Part shown: positions 5,813-15,223 of the stretch, one piece after another | How the letters are laid out: each line of letters opens with the position of its first letter | Position numbering within the stretch: position 1 is the stretch's first letter | From: Devosia elaeis | Lineage (GTDB): Bacteria; Pseudomonadota; Alphaproteobacteria; Rhizobiales; Devosiaceae | Direction of reading: 5' to 3' | Length of the DNA stretch: 36,654 nt | NCBI RefSeq assembly: GCF_001650025.1 | Contig: NZ_LVVY01000113.1 | Span: 1-36,654 of the forward strand | Translations under genes and position numbers: made by a program | Notes under the pieces: generated by a model | Database searches by the model: none | Told to the model about the DNA's origin: nothing | Seen by the model: the letters and a program-made list of their open reading frames with translations, nothing else

Positions 5813-6793
5813 ATGCAATTGCAGGAACGCGACCTGGAAAGTGCTCTCGCGCTATGGCCGCAAGTGTCGGGCTCGGCCTGCCGGCTGATCAACCATTCCG
5901 AAAACCACACATTTCGGGTCGATGCCCCTGATGGCGCGGCCTACACGTTGCGCGTGCATCGCCCCGATTATCAGAGCCGCCTCAACATCGAGAGCGAACT
6001 GGCCTGGCTGGAGGCTTTGTACCGCGATACCGACCTGCCTGTGCCGGCCGCGGTGCCGGGCGCCGATGGGCGTCTGCTGCAGCAATTCACGGGGCCGGAC
6101 GGACTGATGCGCCATGCCGTGCTGTTCCACTTCATTGCCGGCCATGAGCCGAGCCCGGAAAGCAATCTTGTCGATCTTTTCGGCGTGCTCGGTGGCTATG
6201 CAGCCCGCCTGCACAAGCAGGTCATGGCTTGGGAGCGTCCGGCCCATTTCGAGCGGCAGGCCTGGAATGCGGCGACGATCCTCGATGAAGACGGATTATG
6301 GGGCGATTGGCGCGTGGCGCCCGGCGTCAATGGAGCCATCCGGCCTTTGCTCGACCGCGCGACCGATGCCTTGCGACAGAGGCTGGCCGAATATGGGCAG
6401 GGGCCGAACCGCTATGGTCTTATCCATGCCGATATGCGGCTGGGAAACCTGCTGGTTGATGGCGGTACTGTCAGCCTGATCGATTTCGACGATTGCGGCC
6501 TGTGCTGGTTTGCCTACGACTTCGCCGCCGCCATCTCGTTCCATGAGACGCACAAGGCAGTGCCCGCGCTCAAGGCCGCCTGGCTCGAAAGCTACCAGGC
6601 CGAGCGTCGGCTCGATGCCGAGGACATCGCGGCCATCGATGCCATGGTCATGCTACGCCGCATGGCGCTGCTGGCCTGGATCGGCTCGCATAACGAGACC
6701 AATTTGGCCCAGACCCATATGCCGGGCTTCGCGGAAGGGACGGCTGCGCTGGCGGAGCGGTTCCTGCGCGGACCGCTTTGGCCCGAAGACTAG
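5813..6793 (+). CDS. aminoglycoside phosphotransferase-fold kinase (HSK2/SrkA-like)
   Basis: 326 residues with the protein-kinase-like APH fold. The N-lobe contains an ATP-site segment (NHTFRVDAPDGAAYTLRVHRP). The catalytic loop HADMRLGN begins at His205 with Asp207, and the metal-binding IDFDD has Asp at 224, both characteristic of small-molecule phosphotransferases. The start follows GGAGG at 5801. Homoserine kinase type II, stress-response kinase SrkA and amicoumacin-type kinases share this form, so the substrate cannot be named. It lies alone after the tRNA and converges on the O-antigen ligase gene, sharing four bases at the stops. Confidence 0.8.
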   Translation: MQLQERDLESALALWPQVSGSACRLINHSENHTFRVDAPDGAAYTLRVHRPDYQSRLNIESELAWLEALYRDTDLPVPAAVPGADGRLLQQFTGPDGLMRHAVLFHFIAGHEPSPESNLVDLFGVLGGYAARLHKQVMAWERPAHFERQAWNAATILDEDGLWGDWRVAPGVNGAIRPLLDRATDALRQRLAEYGQGPNRYGLIHADMRLGNLLVDGGTVSLIDFDDCGLCWFAYDFAAAISFHETHKAVPALKAAWLESYQAERRLDAEDIAAIDAMVMLRRMALLAWIGSHNETNLAQTHMPGFAEGTAALAERFLRGPLWPED

Positions 6794-8079
6794 ACCAGCA
6801 TTTCCGATCTTGGCGCTGTACGCCGCTTGTCATTGCCGATCGCTGTAGACAGGCCCCAGACCAACCCGATCAGCAGATAGATATGCCGCCAATGGTCGGA
6901 ATCGATGATCACCGATTCCGCCATGACGATCACGAAGGTGGCGGCCACGGGGATGGCCATCAGCCGATAGGGTGAAGGTCGGATCACGATCTGGCAGCAT
7001 TTCCACAGCGTGATCCCGATCAGCAGGTAGAACAACAGTCCGCCGCCCCAGCCATAAACGTGCAGCACCGAGACATAGACATTATGCGGCTCCTCTGTGA
7101 TGCGCATATTGCTGAACTCGCCGGGGCCCAGGCCCCAGGGATTGTCGAGCGCCAGTTCATAGGCATAGCCCTGCCGCCCGAACCGGCCGGTTTCGCCGCT
7201 ATCGTAATTTTGCGAGCTGGCCCGGGTTTCGAAAAGATTGGATACAGCCGGGATCGACAACAGGCCGGCCAGGGCAACGATCAGCATGAACGCGCCGGCG
7301 AGCGACATCAGCATAATGCGCACTTTGTCGCGCGCATTGGCCTCAAGCAGGAAAACCAGAACCAGCACGAGCAGCGACGACACGGCGAAATGACCCCAGG
7401 CTGCGCGGGAAAAGCTGACGAAAACGCCGACGAAGAGCACCATATAGATACCGCCGGAAATCAGCACCTGCCGCCAGCTCTGCGCCAGCAGCACGCGTTG
7501 CAGCGCGAACATGGCCGGCAGCACCAGGAAGGGGCCGTAGACATTGGGGTCCTTGAACGTCGCCTTGGCCCGGCCATAGCGCAGGAACAGGTCGGCGCCC
7601 GGCATCAGCCCCATATAGGCGAGGGTGCCGATGATAGCCGCCAGAACCGCGGCGGCGGTATAGGCTGCCACAATGATCCTCATCCGCTTCGCGGTCGCCT
7701 CGGCGATGTAATTGGCCACGAAATAGGAGGTGAGCATCAGAAAGATGGTCACGAGAGAGAAAATCAGGGCCGTGCTGATCGGGGTGAAGCGCACTTGGAA
7801 CACGGCGATCAGCGCAAATGGCGTGAACAGGATCATGATGGCCAGAAGGCCGAGCGTGGACCGATAGAGGCCGATGCCCGCGAAAACGGCTAGCGGCAGG
7901 ACCAGCAGGAATGCCAGTTCATAGGGCGAAGGTTCGAACAGCACGATGCTGCCCGAAAACACCCACAGGCCCACCATGAGATCGAGCATGCGGGTGGCGC
8001 GCCGGCGCAGAATCTCGGTGACCGGCTTGCCCGACGCGGCCGGAGCCAGGCTGGCATCGAAGGTTCCGGTGCTGGTCAA
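6790..8079 (-). CDS. O-antigen ligase/polymerase family membrane protein
   Basis: A polytopic inner membrane protein of about 429 residues with ten or more hydrophobic segments and a large periplasmic loop, the layout of the WaaL/Wzy O-antigen ligase and polymerase superfamily. The stretch with ETGRFGRQGYAYELALDNPWG is typical of the loop region. I propose a TTG start at 8079 overlapping the upstream stop (TTGA). An upstream start at 8154 would overlap the previous gene by 79 bases, and an ATG at 7989 is also possible. In this cluster it probably polymerises or attaches repeat units of an exopolysaccharide. Confidence 0.75.
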   Translation of the reverse strand: MTSTGTFDASLAPAASGKPVTEILRRRATRMLDLMVGLWVFSGSIVLFEPSPYELAFLLVLPLAVFAGIGLYRSTLGLLAIMILFTPFALIAVFQVRFTPISTALIFSLVTIFLMLTSYFVANYIAEATAKRMRIIVAAYTAAAVLAAIIGTLAYMGLMPGADLFLRYGRAKATFKDPNVYGPFLVLPAMFALQRVLLAQSWRQVLISGGIYMVLFVGVFVSFSRAAWGHFAVSSLLVLVLVFLLEANARDKVRIMLMSLAGAFMLIVALAGLLSIPAVSNLFETRASSQNYDSGETGRFGRQGYAYELALDNPWGLGPGEFSNMRITEEPHNVYVSVLHVYGWGGGLLFYLLIGITLWKCCQIVIRPSPYRLMAIPVAATFVIVMAESVIIDSDHWRHIYLLIGLVWGLSTAIGNDKRRTAPRSEMLV

Positions 8080-9590
8080 TAGGCGTTCTCGTTCTTGGAG
8101 AGCAAGGAGATGGGCGTCATGACCACGATGTAGAGATCGAACAGGATCGACCAATGCTCGATATAGTAGAGGTCGTGATTAACGCGCTGCATGATCTTGT
8201 CGATCGTGTCGGTCTCGCCGCGCCAGCCATTGACCTGTGCCCAGCCGGTCATGCCGGGCTTGACGCGATGGCGGGCGAAATAGCCTTCCACCGCTTCATA
8301 ATAAAGCTGGTTCTCGGCCTTGGCCTGTGGAGCATGCGGACGGGGGCCGACGATGGACAGTTCGCCCTTGAGCACGTTGAACAATTGCGGCAGTTCGTCG
8401 ATGGAGGTGCGACGGATGAATTTACCCACGCGAGTGACGCGCGGGTCGTCCTTGGTCACCAGCTTGGACGCCGTCTGATCGAGCATGTCGGTCCGCATGG
8501 AGCGGAACTTGTAGATGCGGATGGTCTCGTTGTTGAAGCCGTGCCGGTTCTGCACGAAGAAGACGGGCCCCCGGCTTTCGAGCTTGATCGCGATGGCCGT
8601 GGCCAGCATGACCGGCGAGAGCAGCACGAGCGCGGTTATCGCGACGATCTTGTCGAACACCCACTTGAAAACCAGGTTCCAGTCCGAGATCGGTCGGTCG
8701 GCCATGTCGAGCACCGGCACGTCGCCGACATAGGAATAGGCCTTCTCGGTGAACTTGAGCTTGCTCATATGCGCCGAGAGGCGGATGTCCACCGGCAGGA
8801 CCCAGAGCTGGGTCAGCATGTCCAGCACGCGCTTTTCCGCGGAGAGTGGCATCGAGACGATGACGAGATCGACGGGTGTGCGGCGTGCGAACTCGACCAG
8901 ATCGGCCACCATGCCCAGCTTGTGATAGCCGGAGACGATGTCGGGCGAGCGTTCGCCGACGCGATCGTCGAACAATCCGAGCAGGTTGATGTCCTTGTCC
9001 GCGCCCGCCTTGATCTGGTCGATCAACAGGGCCGCGTCCGCGCCACCGCCGACGATGACGGCACGGCGTTTCAGCCGCCCCTCATTGGTCCAGTGCTGCA
9101 CGAGGCGGCGAAGTATGGCGCGGTAGAGCATTAGGGCGACCGCGCCGGAGACGAACCAGGTCATCAGCCAGAAGCGGGAGACCTGGTCGCCCGCCTTGAA
9201 AAAGAACAGTCCGACAGTCAGCAGGATCATGACCGTGGCCCAGGCCCCTACCACCCGGCCGATTTGCGACAAGGTCGTGCGATAGGCGGCGATGCGATGG
9301 GACCGCACTGCATTGAAGACGATATTGGCCAACAGAACGGTGGCCAGGATGACGGGAATATAGAACCCGCCATCACTCGGCCCCAGATAGGCGACGTGGA
9401 TGCCGTAGCCCAGCAGGGCGAGCAGCACCGCTTCGATCACCTGCGCTACACCCGAAATGACTGCGGCCGACCATGTCCGTTCGACCGGAAGGGCGATGAC
9501 GGCCTCGGCGTAATTCGAAAGATGCCGCCCCTCCGGCGCTGATTTGGCGGCATGGCCTTGGATGGCCTGTTGGGGATCGACGCGGAACAT
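8076..9590 (-). CDS. undecaprenyl-phosphate sugar phosphotransferase (WcaJ/ExoY type)
   Basis: A 504-residue polyprenyl glycosylphosphotransferase that starts exopolysaccharide repeat-unit assembly on undecaprenyl phosphate. Four or five N-terminal membrane helices come first, then a CoA-binding-like Rossmann domain (VIVGGGADAALLIDQI), then the catalytic bacterial sugar transferase domain with KFRSMRTDM and RRTSIDELPQLFNVLKGE followed by SIVGPRPH. The usual length is about 470-510. The ATG at 9590 is chosen; a GTG at 9608 is possible and neither has a clear ribosome binding site. It is probably co-transcribed with the GT4 and export genes upstream on this strand. Confidence 0.9.
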   Translation of the reverse strand: MFRVDPQQAIQGHAAKSAPEGRHLSNYAEAVIALPVERTWSAAVISGVAQVIEAVLLALLGYGIHVAYLGPSDGGFYIPVILATVLLANIVFNAVRSHRIAAYRTTLSQIGRVVGAWATVMILLTVGLFFFKAGDQVSRFWLMTWFVSGAVALMLYRAILRRLVQHWTNEGRLKRRAVIVGGGADAALLIDQIKAGADKDINLLGLFDDRVGERSPDIVSGYHKLGMVADLVEFARRTPVDLVIVSMPLSAEKRVLDMLTQLWVLPVDIRLSAHMSKLKFTEKAYSYVGDVPVLDMADRPISDWNLVFKWVFDKIVAITALVLLSPVMLATAIAIKLESRGPVFFVQNRHGFNNETIRIYKFRSMRTDMLDQTASKLVTKDDPRVTRVGKFIRRTSIDELPQLFNVLKGELSIVGPRPHAPQAKAENQLYYEAVEGYFARHRVKPGMTGWAQVNGWRGETDTIDKIMQRVNHDLYYIEHWSILFDLYIVVMTPISLLSKNENAY

Positions 9591-9674
9591 GACAAATCTA
9601 CCGGGCACTCAACGCTGAGCGGCTATTGTCCGGCAGAGGCGTTTACACTCAGTGAAATGGGATGTCCGTTTTGT

Positions 9675-10778
9675 TCAGGCCGCCCGATAGAGCGTCTCGA
9701 TCGAATCGGCCATGTGCCGGAGAGAAAACCCGGCTTCGACGCGAGCGAGAAGCTGCCGCATGTCGGCGTTGGCCTGCGCTCTCCCGTCAAGAAAGCCCTG
9801 CATGGCCCCGGCCAGGGCCACGGCGTCGCCGGGAGGCACGAGGCGTGGCGCGGCCGGGCCGAAGATTTCGGGGATGCCGCCTACGTTGGTGGCAATGACC
9901 GGCAATTGCGCGGCCGCCGCCTCCAGGACGATATAGGGCAGAGATTCGGCCAGAGACGGCACGATAACGCATCGCCCCATGGCGAAGACGTGGCGTGCGG
10001 GCCGGGATCCTACCAGGCGGACGCGTTGCGAAAGGCCGAGTTCGTCGATGCGGGCCTCGAGGGCAGGGCGGTCCGGACCGTCCCCCGCCATCACCAATCT
10101 TGCCTCCGGCAAGGTCGCCAGCGCTTCGACCAGCGGAAATATGCCCTTGAGCGACCGCAATTCGCCGACAAAGACGAAATCGGCAGCATCGGAAGGCGCA
10201 GCGACCGGTTCGAATTCCTCCGGACGCAGCCCGTTATGCACGATTGCCGTGCGGCATGAGGGGTGGCCGATCAGCGCCGAATAAGTGCGTTCGGCATAGG
10301 CGCTTTCGAACAGAATGGCCGAGGTCTTGCCCATCAGCGCGCGTTCAATCCGATGGAAGAGCCGGCCCGAATAGGCGCTGGCGGGGTAATGCAATACGCC
10401 CCCATGCGGGGTGTAGAAGGCCTTGGCGCGGATCCGGCCATAGAGGGCCAGCCGGGCATAGAAGCCCCCCTTGGCCCCGTGACCGTGGATGACGTCGATA
10501 TCGAGCTGCCGGGCCAGGCGCGCCACCGCGAACGGGGTCGTGAGGTCGCCTTTCCCGAACAGGCGTGGCATCGGGAAACGGTGAATCCCCAGAGCCGCAT
10601 GGGCTTCTAGCGCTTTTAGGATGTCTTCTGTCTGGGCATCATTGGCCAGCGTATCGACGACAATGCCCACCTGGTGCTCACGCGATGACAACTCCCGCGT
10701 CAGGTCTGCAACGTGGCGGAACAGGCCGCCCACAGGCGCTCGCAGCACCTGCAGGATGCGGAGGGAACCGGCAGGCAC
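9675..10778 (-). CDS. glycosyltransferase family 4
   Basis: 367 residues with the GT-B fold: an N-terminal acceptor domain (LRILQVLRAPVGGLFRHVADL) and a C-terminal nucleotide-sugar domain with FVFVGELRSLKGI and the EX7E motif at SLAESLPYIVLEAAA, then NVGGIPEI. It would add one sugar from a nucleotide donor to the lipid-linked acceptor at the cytoplasmic face. The start is GTG, three bases after the stop of the export lipoprotein gene, so the two are probably co-transcribed. The donor and linkage cannot be read from sequence. Confidence 0.9.
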   Translation of the reverse strand: MPAGSLRILQVLRAPVGGLFRHVADLTRELSSREHQVGIVVDTLANDAQTEDILKALEAHAALGIHRFPMPRLFGKGDLTTPFAVARLARQLDIDVIHGHGAKGGFYARLALYGRIRAKAFYTPHGGVLHYPASAYSGRLFHRIERALMGKTSAILFESAYAERTYSALIGHPSCRTAIVHNGLRPEEFEPVAAPSDAADFVFVGELRSLKGIFPLVEALATLPEARLVMAGDGPDRPALEARIDELGLSQRVRLVGSRPARHVFAMGRCVIVPSLAESLPYIVLEAAAAQLPVIATNVGGIPEIFGPAAPRLVPPGDAVALAGAMQGFLDGRAQANADMRQLLARVEAGFSLRHMADSIETLYRAA

Positions 10779-10781
10779 GGC

Positions 10782-11333
10782 CTAGAACCAGCGCTCGGAA
10801 ATGACGATGGTGTCGCCGGGATAGATGGGGAAGTCGAGATCGACAGCACCCTTGACCATCTGGTCGCCCTGCTGCCGATAGACCACAGCGCGATCGCGAT
10901 CGGCCGTTTCGGTGAAGCCGCCGGCCGTGCTGATCGCGGCCCGTACGCTCATGCCGTAAACATAGGGGAATTGCCCGGCGGTCTTGACCTCGCCCTGGAT
11001 GTAGAAGGGGCGATATTGTTCTATCTCCACCGCGACGTCCGGATTGCGCATATATCCGTTGGCCAGCGCCCGGGCGAGGCGCTTTCCGGCCTCTCCGGTG
11101 GTGGTGCCACGCACCGGCACAGCGCCGACCAGCGGGAAGGCGATGGCGCCGCCATCATCCACGCGATAGCTCTTGCTCAACTCGGCATCGCCATAGACCG
11201 TCACGCGCACGACGTCGCCCGTATCAAGTTGGTAGGGCCCCTTGGTCTCCACCAGATAGGTGGATGTCTTGTTCGCGGCGCATCCGCCGAGAAAAAGGGT
11301 CAGGGCGAGAGCAAAAATGGTTAGCAGGCGCAT
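10782..11333 (-). CDS. polysaccharide export lipoprotein (Wza/ExoF-like, short)
   Basis: 183 residues starting at the ATG at 11333, with GGGAA just upstream. The signal peptide is MRLLTIFALALTLFLGGC, with the lipobox LGGC and lipidation at Cys18. A Poly_export domain (QLDTGDVVRVTVYGD...YRVDDGGAIAFPLVG) and one SLBB domain (FYIQGEVKTAGQFPYVYG) follow. The full Wza is about 380 residues with two or more SLBB domains and a C-terminal helix that crosses the outer membrane; this short version lacks the latter. It probably forms the periplasmic part of the export channel. It is divergent from the Wzc-like gene. Confidence 0.85.
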   Translation of the reverse strand: MRLLTIFALALTLFLGGCAANKTSTYLVETKGPYQLDTGDVVRVTVYGDAELSKSYRVDDGGAIAFPLVGAVPVRGTTTGEAGKRLARALANGYMRNPDVAVEIEQYRPFYIQGEVKTAGQFPYVYGMSVRAAISTAGGFTETADRDRAVVYRQQGDQMVKGAVDLDFPIYPGDTIVISERWF

Positions 11334-11485
11334 GAGGTTCCCGCGCGTTCGAATTGCTCCCACACTGGCGATTTATGGTTAAGATTATCCTTATGCCATC
11401 TGCGTAGAGATGCGGAATGCGAAGTGAATTAACTGAATTTTGACCACGCATGGCGTTAGCTCCGAACGTTATCAGAGGTATCGCC

Positions 11486-13852
11486 ATGGCTTTCGACTCT
11501 TCCGTCCACGAAGACGCCCGGATCGACATTGCCGCCCTTTTGGGTGCGATTGTCCGGCGATTGCCGCGAATCCTGCTGGTCACGCTGGTCTTGTTGGTGG
11601 CCGGCTTTGTCGTATTGATGTTCCAGCCCCGGCTCTATGAATCCGCCGCGGCGATTCTGGTCGAGCCCCGCGCCAATGTCTATCTTCGCGCCTCGAACGA
11701 GCAGGTGCAGAGCGCCCAGGGCAATGCCGCCGGCGTCGTCTCCAGCCAGATCGAATTGCTGAAATCCCGCGATACCCTGCTCACCGTCATCGACAAGCTC
11801 GATCTTCGCTCCGTTCCCGAATTCAACGGCGGCGGGGGCGGCGTCTCGCCGCTCGGCATGATCTCGCAACTGATCGGCCGCCGAGCTGCTACGCCGAACT
11901 CCATCGATGAGACGGTGCTGGGCACGCTCTATGATCGGCTTACCGTCGTGCAGGAGCGCGATTCGGCGATCATCTCCGTCCTGGTCCGCTCGACCGATCC
12001 GCAATTGGCCGCTAGCATTGCCAATGCCGTGGCCAATGCCCACGTAGCCCGGCGCGCCGACCTTTCCATTTCCGATACGGCGGAAGCCTCGGGCTGGCTG
12101 CTGGATGAAATCAATCGCCTCCGCGTCTCTGTGCAGGAAGCCGAATCCGCAGTGGCCGATTTCAAGGTCGCCAACGACCTCTTTACCGGCCAGAACAATA
12201 CCAGCCTGCTGGATCAGCAGCTTTCCACGATCGCCTCGCAGATCACCACTGCCCAGGAGCGCAAGAACACCGCCTTGTCGCGGGCTTCGCTCATCCGGGG
12301 GCTGATCGACAGCGGCCAGCCTATCGAAGGCGTTGCCGATGTGCGCAATTCCCTCGTCATCCAGCAGTTGAGCCAGGAAAAAGCGCGGCTCCAGGGCGAG
12401 CTGGCACAGCGCTCGGCCACGCTTCTGGCAAGTCATCCGACTATTCGGGCGCTCAATGCGCAGGTCGCCGAGCTCGACAATCAGATTCGCCAGGAAGGCC
12501 GCCGCGTGGCGGCAGCGCTCGAGTCCGAGGCGCAGATCGAGGCCGATCTCGAAACGTCCCTGCAAGCCGATCTCGACCGCGCCAAGGTCAGCGCATCGAC
12601 AGCCACCAGGGACAACGTGACGCTGGACGGGCTGGAGCGCGAGGCCAAGGCGCAGCGTGACCTGCTGGAATCCTATCTGCTGCGCTACAACGAGGCTTCG
12701 TCCCGCGTGGACGCCAATTCCGCACTCCCCGATGTCCGCGTCGTTTCCGTTGCTGCGCCATCCGTCACGCCGGCTTCCCCCAAGACCTCGCTCATCATGG
12801 TGGCGATCGGCATCGTCTCGGTGGCGGTGCAGGTGGGCGCTGTTGCGTTCGGCGAATTGATGTCGGGTAGGGCGTTGACGCCGATCATCCGTGTGCGGCC
12901 GCAGGACGAACTGGATTCGGTGCCCTTCGACGAGGCAGAGCTTGAACCCGAGCAGCGCCCGGAACCCGTCGAGGCGGTTGCGGGGGCAGAGCTCGCGACC
13001 GATGCGGCGCGGGAGAACGGGCCGACCGAGCCGGCATTCGAACAGGACTCTATGCCGCTTCCCGCGGCGGATGCCGAGCCATCCGCCGCGGAGGTGACCA
13101 GCGCCGAAGCTGAGCAGACCGATGCGCCCGCGCCGAGCAATACCAGCAGATTTCTCCAGACCCTGCTCGCCGGAGCTATGCGCAAGGACCGGGAGAGGGT
13201 GGAACCGGTCGCGGTCACGGTGGAAAGTGAGCATGCCCCAGCTGAGCCCGAAGCCGTGTCGCCGGCCGGTGGTGTCGAGGAGGCGGCGAATTCGCACCCC
13301 GTCGCAGCCACGCTGCGCTATGCCGATCTGGTCTCCGATCTCGTGCTCGGGCGCACGCATCTGCTGCTGCTCGCTGACCAGGGCGAGGCGCGGCCGAGCC
13401 GGAAAATGGCGCAAGATCTGGTCGGCGATGCACTTGCCAAGGGCCTCAGTGTCGCGCTCATCGATGCGGGTACCGGGCAGCGCACCGAAAGCGCCGGCAT
13501 CACCGATCTCAGCACCAGCCAAGCAAGTTTCGGCGATGTCGTGCAGAAATCGGCCGACAACAGCTTTGCCGAAGTCAGCTGGGGGCGGGGTGAGATGATT
13601 GCGCGCAACTCCAATCGTCCGCTGGTGCTGACCGAAGCCCTGACCGACATCTACGAGGTCGTGGTGGTGCTGACAGGGCGAGTGGATCGCGGGTCCACGC
13701 TCGGCATGTTCTCCGAACTGGGCGGCCGCATCATATTGGTGACCGGCGACGAGGAAGACGCCGACCTGGCTCAGGAAATGCGGCGGCGTCTGGAGGAGGC
13801 GGGCCTGCCTCGCGTAGAAATCGCCGCCTTGGCCGAGCCGGTCGCTGCCTGA
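11486..13852 (+). CDS. Wzc-like chain-length/export protein with degenerate kinase-like domain
   Basis: 788 residues from the ATG at 11486, preceded by AGAGG. The N-terminus has a Wzz-type membrane segment (ILLVTLVLLVAGFVVLMF, about 30-50), followed by a long periplasmic coiled-coil with GNVR-like SHPTIRALNAQVAELDNQI, then a second membrane segment near LIMVAIGIVSVAVQVGAVAF. A 100-residue acidic, Pro/Ala-rich linker leads to a C-terminal Rossmann-like domain resembling BY-kinases, but the P-loop position reads LADQGEARPSRKMA with no GxxGxGKT/S, and the C-terminus lacks a Tyr cluster. It probably controls length and couples export, but has likely lost kinase activity. Confidence 0.8.
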   Translation: MAFDSSVHEDARIDIAALLGAIVRRLPRILLVTLVLLVAGFVVLMFQPRLYESAAAILVEPRANVYLRASNEQVQSAQGNAAGVVSSQIELLKSRDTLLTVIDKLDLRSVPEFNGGGGGVSPLGMISQLIGRRAATPNSIDETVLGTLYDRLTVVQERDSAIISVLVRSTDPQLAASIANAVANAHVARRADLSISDTAEASGWLLDEINRLRVSVQEAESAVADFKVANDLFTGQNNTSLLDQQLSTIASQITTAQERKNTALSRASLIRGLIDSGQPIEGVADVRNSLVIQQLSQEKARLQGELAQRSATLLASHPTIRALNAQVAELDNQIRQEGRRVAAALESEAQIEADLETSLQADLDRAKVSASTATRDNVTLDGLEREAKAQRDLLESYLLRYNEASSRVDANSALPDVRVVSVAAPSVTPASPKTSLIMVAIGIVSVAVQVGAVAFGELMSGRALTPIIRVRPQDELDSVPFDEAELEPEQRPEPVEAVAGAELATDAARENGPTEPAFEQDSMPLPAADAEPSAAEVTSAEAEQTDAPAPSNTSRFLQTLLAGAMRKDRERVEPVAVTVESEHAPAEPEAVSPAGGVEEAANSHPVAATLRYADLVSDLVLGRTHLLLLADQGEARPSRKMAQDLVGDALAKGLSVALIDAGTGQRTESAGITDLSTSQASFGDVVQKSADNSFAEVSWGRGEMIARNSNRPLVLTEALTDIYEVVVVLTGRVDRGSTLGMFSELGGRIILVTGDEEDADLAQEMRRRLEEAGLPRVEIAALAEPVAA

Positions 13853-14892
13853 TGTCGTTGAAATATGCCGCGATCCGCACCGCGTTCGAACTGCTCTGGC
13901 TGACGCGGGCGCCGGCGCTATTCAACCTCCTGTCGCAGGCGCGCGGTGTCATCTTCACCATGCATCGCGTGCTGCCGGACCAGCCGGCACCCTTTTCGCC
14001 CAACGCCATCCTGCAGGTCCAGCCCGATTTTCTCGACTATGTCATCGAGCGCGTCCGCGATATCGGAATCGATATCGTCACGCTTGACGAAGCCCTGGAG
14101 CGCCTTGCTGCGCCGAAAAGGGGACGCCCTTTCGTCGTGCTGACATTCGACGATGCCTATAGGGACAATCTCCAATATGCCCTGCCCATGCTCCAGCGGC
14201 ACGAAGCACCCTTCACCCTCTATGTGCCGACCTCCTTCATCGACGGCGTCGGCCAGCTCTGGTGGCAGGCTATCGAGGATATCATCGGCCGCCGGGATGC
14301 AGTGGCGTTCACGGAAGAGGGCGAGATTGAATATGTCGATACCCGCACCAACGCGCAGAAAAGCGAGGCCTTCAATCGCCTCTATTGGCGCCTAAGGAAG
14401 CTGCCGGAACCTCAGCGGCTGAAACTGCTTGCCGAGTTCACCGGCAATTACGGCTACGATCTTACCAAGCAATGCCAGGACCTGATCATGGACTGGCAGG
14501 AGCTCCGCCTGCTTGCGGGCGACCCGCTCTGCACCATCGGCGCCCACAGCGTAAACCATTATGAACTGGCCAAGCTGCCTGTCGATCAAGCGCGCGAGGA
14601 AATGGCCAGATCGGTCGATGTCATCGAGGCCCAATTCGGCATCCGCCCGACCCATTTTTCCTATCCGCTGGGCGGGCCACTATCCTGCGGGCCGCGCGAA
14701 TTCGCGCTGGCAAAGGAATTGGGGTTCCGCACCGCCGTGACTACGAGACCGGGCGGCCTCTATCCCCATCACCTCGACCGATTGACGGCCTTGCCCCGCG
14801 TTTCGCTCAATGGCTATTTCCAGCAGCGCCGTTATGTCGATGTCTTCGCCAGTGGCGGCCTGTTCACCCAGCTTGGGAAGCTGACGGGTTAA
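13852..14892 (+). CDS. polysaccharide deacetylase (NodB homology, CE4)
   Basis: 346 residues. The NodB domain shows the TFDDAYRDN motif with the paired Asp (residues near 99), the GAHSVNHYELA metal-binding His motif, and FSYPLGG. It removes N- or O-acetyl groups from a glycan using a divalent metal. The ATG overlaps the stop of the Wzc-like gene by one base (TGATG), indicating coupled translation and a role in trimming the same polysaccharide. A C-terminal cytosolic or secreted location is unclear; no signal peptide is obvious, and the hydrophobic N-terminal helix may anchor it. Confidence 0.88.
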   Translation: MSLKYAAIRTAFELLWLTRAPALFNLLSQARGVIFTMHRVLPDQPAPFSPNAILQVQPDFLDYVIERVRDIGIDIVTLDEALERLAAPKRGRPFVVLTFDDAYRDNLQYALPMLQRHEAPFTLYVPTSFIDGVGQLWWQAIEDIIGRRDAVAFTEEGEIEYVDTRTNAQKSEAFNRLYWRLRKLPEPQRLKLLAEFTGNYGYDLTKQCQDLIMDWQELRLLAGDPLCTIGAHSVNHYELAKLPVDQAREEMARSVDVIEAQFGIRPTHFSYPLGGPLSCGPREFALAKELGFRTAVTTRPGGLYPHHLDRLTALPRVSLNGYFQQRRYVDVFASGGLFTQLGKLTG

Positions 14893-14931
14893 GCCAAGGG
14901 TTTGACTCGCTTTTTCGGGTCAGCCTTTGGC
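14893..14931. terminator. bidirectional terminator-like inverted repeat
   Basis: GCCAAGG...TGACTCG and CGGGTCA...CCTTTGGC form a long stem with a TTTTT loop. It lies between two converging genes and overlaps the last codons of the DUF2842 gene. It could stop transcription from either side. Confidence 0.5.
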
Positions 14932-15135
14932 TGAATCCGGGCGCGCCATCCATTGTATGATTGCCATTGCAGGCAGGAGCCAGCCCATGCCGGCAATGAT
15001 GAAGAAGCCGATCAGGACAAGTCCCGGCAGTCCTTCGGGAAGCATGAGATAAATCGCCGTGGCCAGAACGGACCATAGAACGATCGAACCGACGAGCAGA
15101 AACGCCCCGATCAATTTTCGATTACGCTGGGTCAT
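14920..15135 (-). CDS. DUF2842 family membrane protein
   Basis: 71 residues from the ATG at 15135 (MTQRNRKLIGAFLLVG). An in-frame ATG at 15144 would add three residues; neither has a strong Shine-Dalgarno sequence. Two hydrophobic segments and the ending LLPAMAIIQWM match the DUF2842 family of small two-pass membrane proteins found in Alphaproteobacteria next to ctaA (COX15). Their role is not established. It is divergent from the haem A synthase gene, with 88 bases between the starts. Confidence 0.8.
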   Translation of the reverse strand: MTQRNRKLIGAFLLVGSIVLWSVLATAIYLMLPEGLPGLVLIGFFIIAGMGWLLPAMAIIQWMARPDSAKG

Positions 15136-15223
15136 GTGCGGCATCTGGTCTGTTGCGGTATAAGTGAGGGCGGCATACCACTCCGGCAGCTTCACTGATA
15201 CTGGAAATGACGCCGTGACTTCC

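Noticed and set aside
11456..13522. 688-codon frame antisense to the Wzc-like gene
   Set aside because: Low-complexity Arg/Gly/Gln-rich shadow of a GC-rich coding gene; the plus-strand gene has membrane segments, a coiled coil and coupled neighbours.
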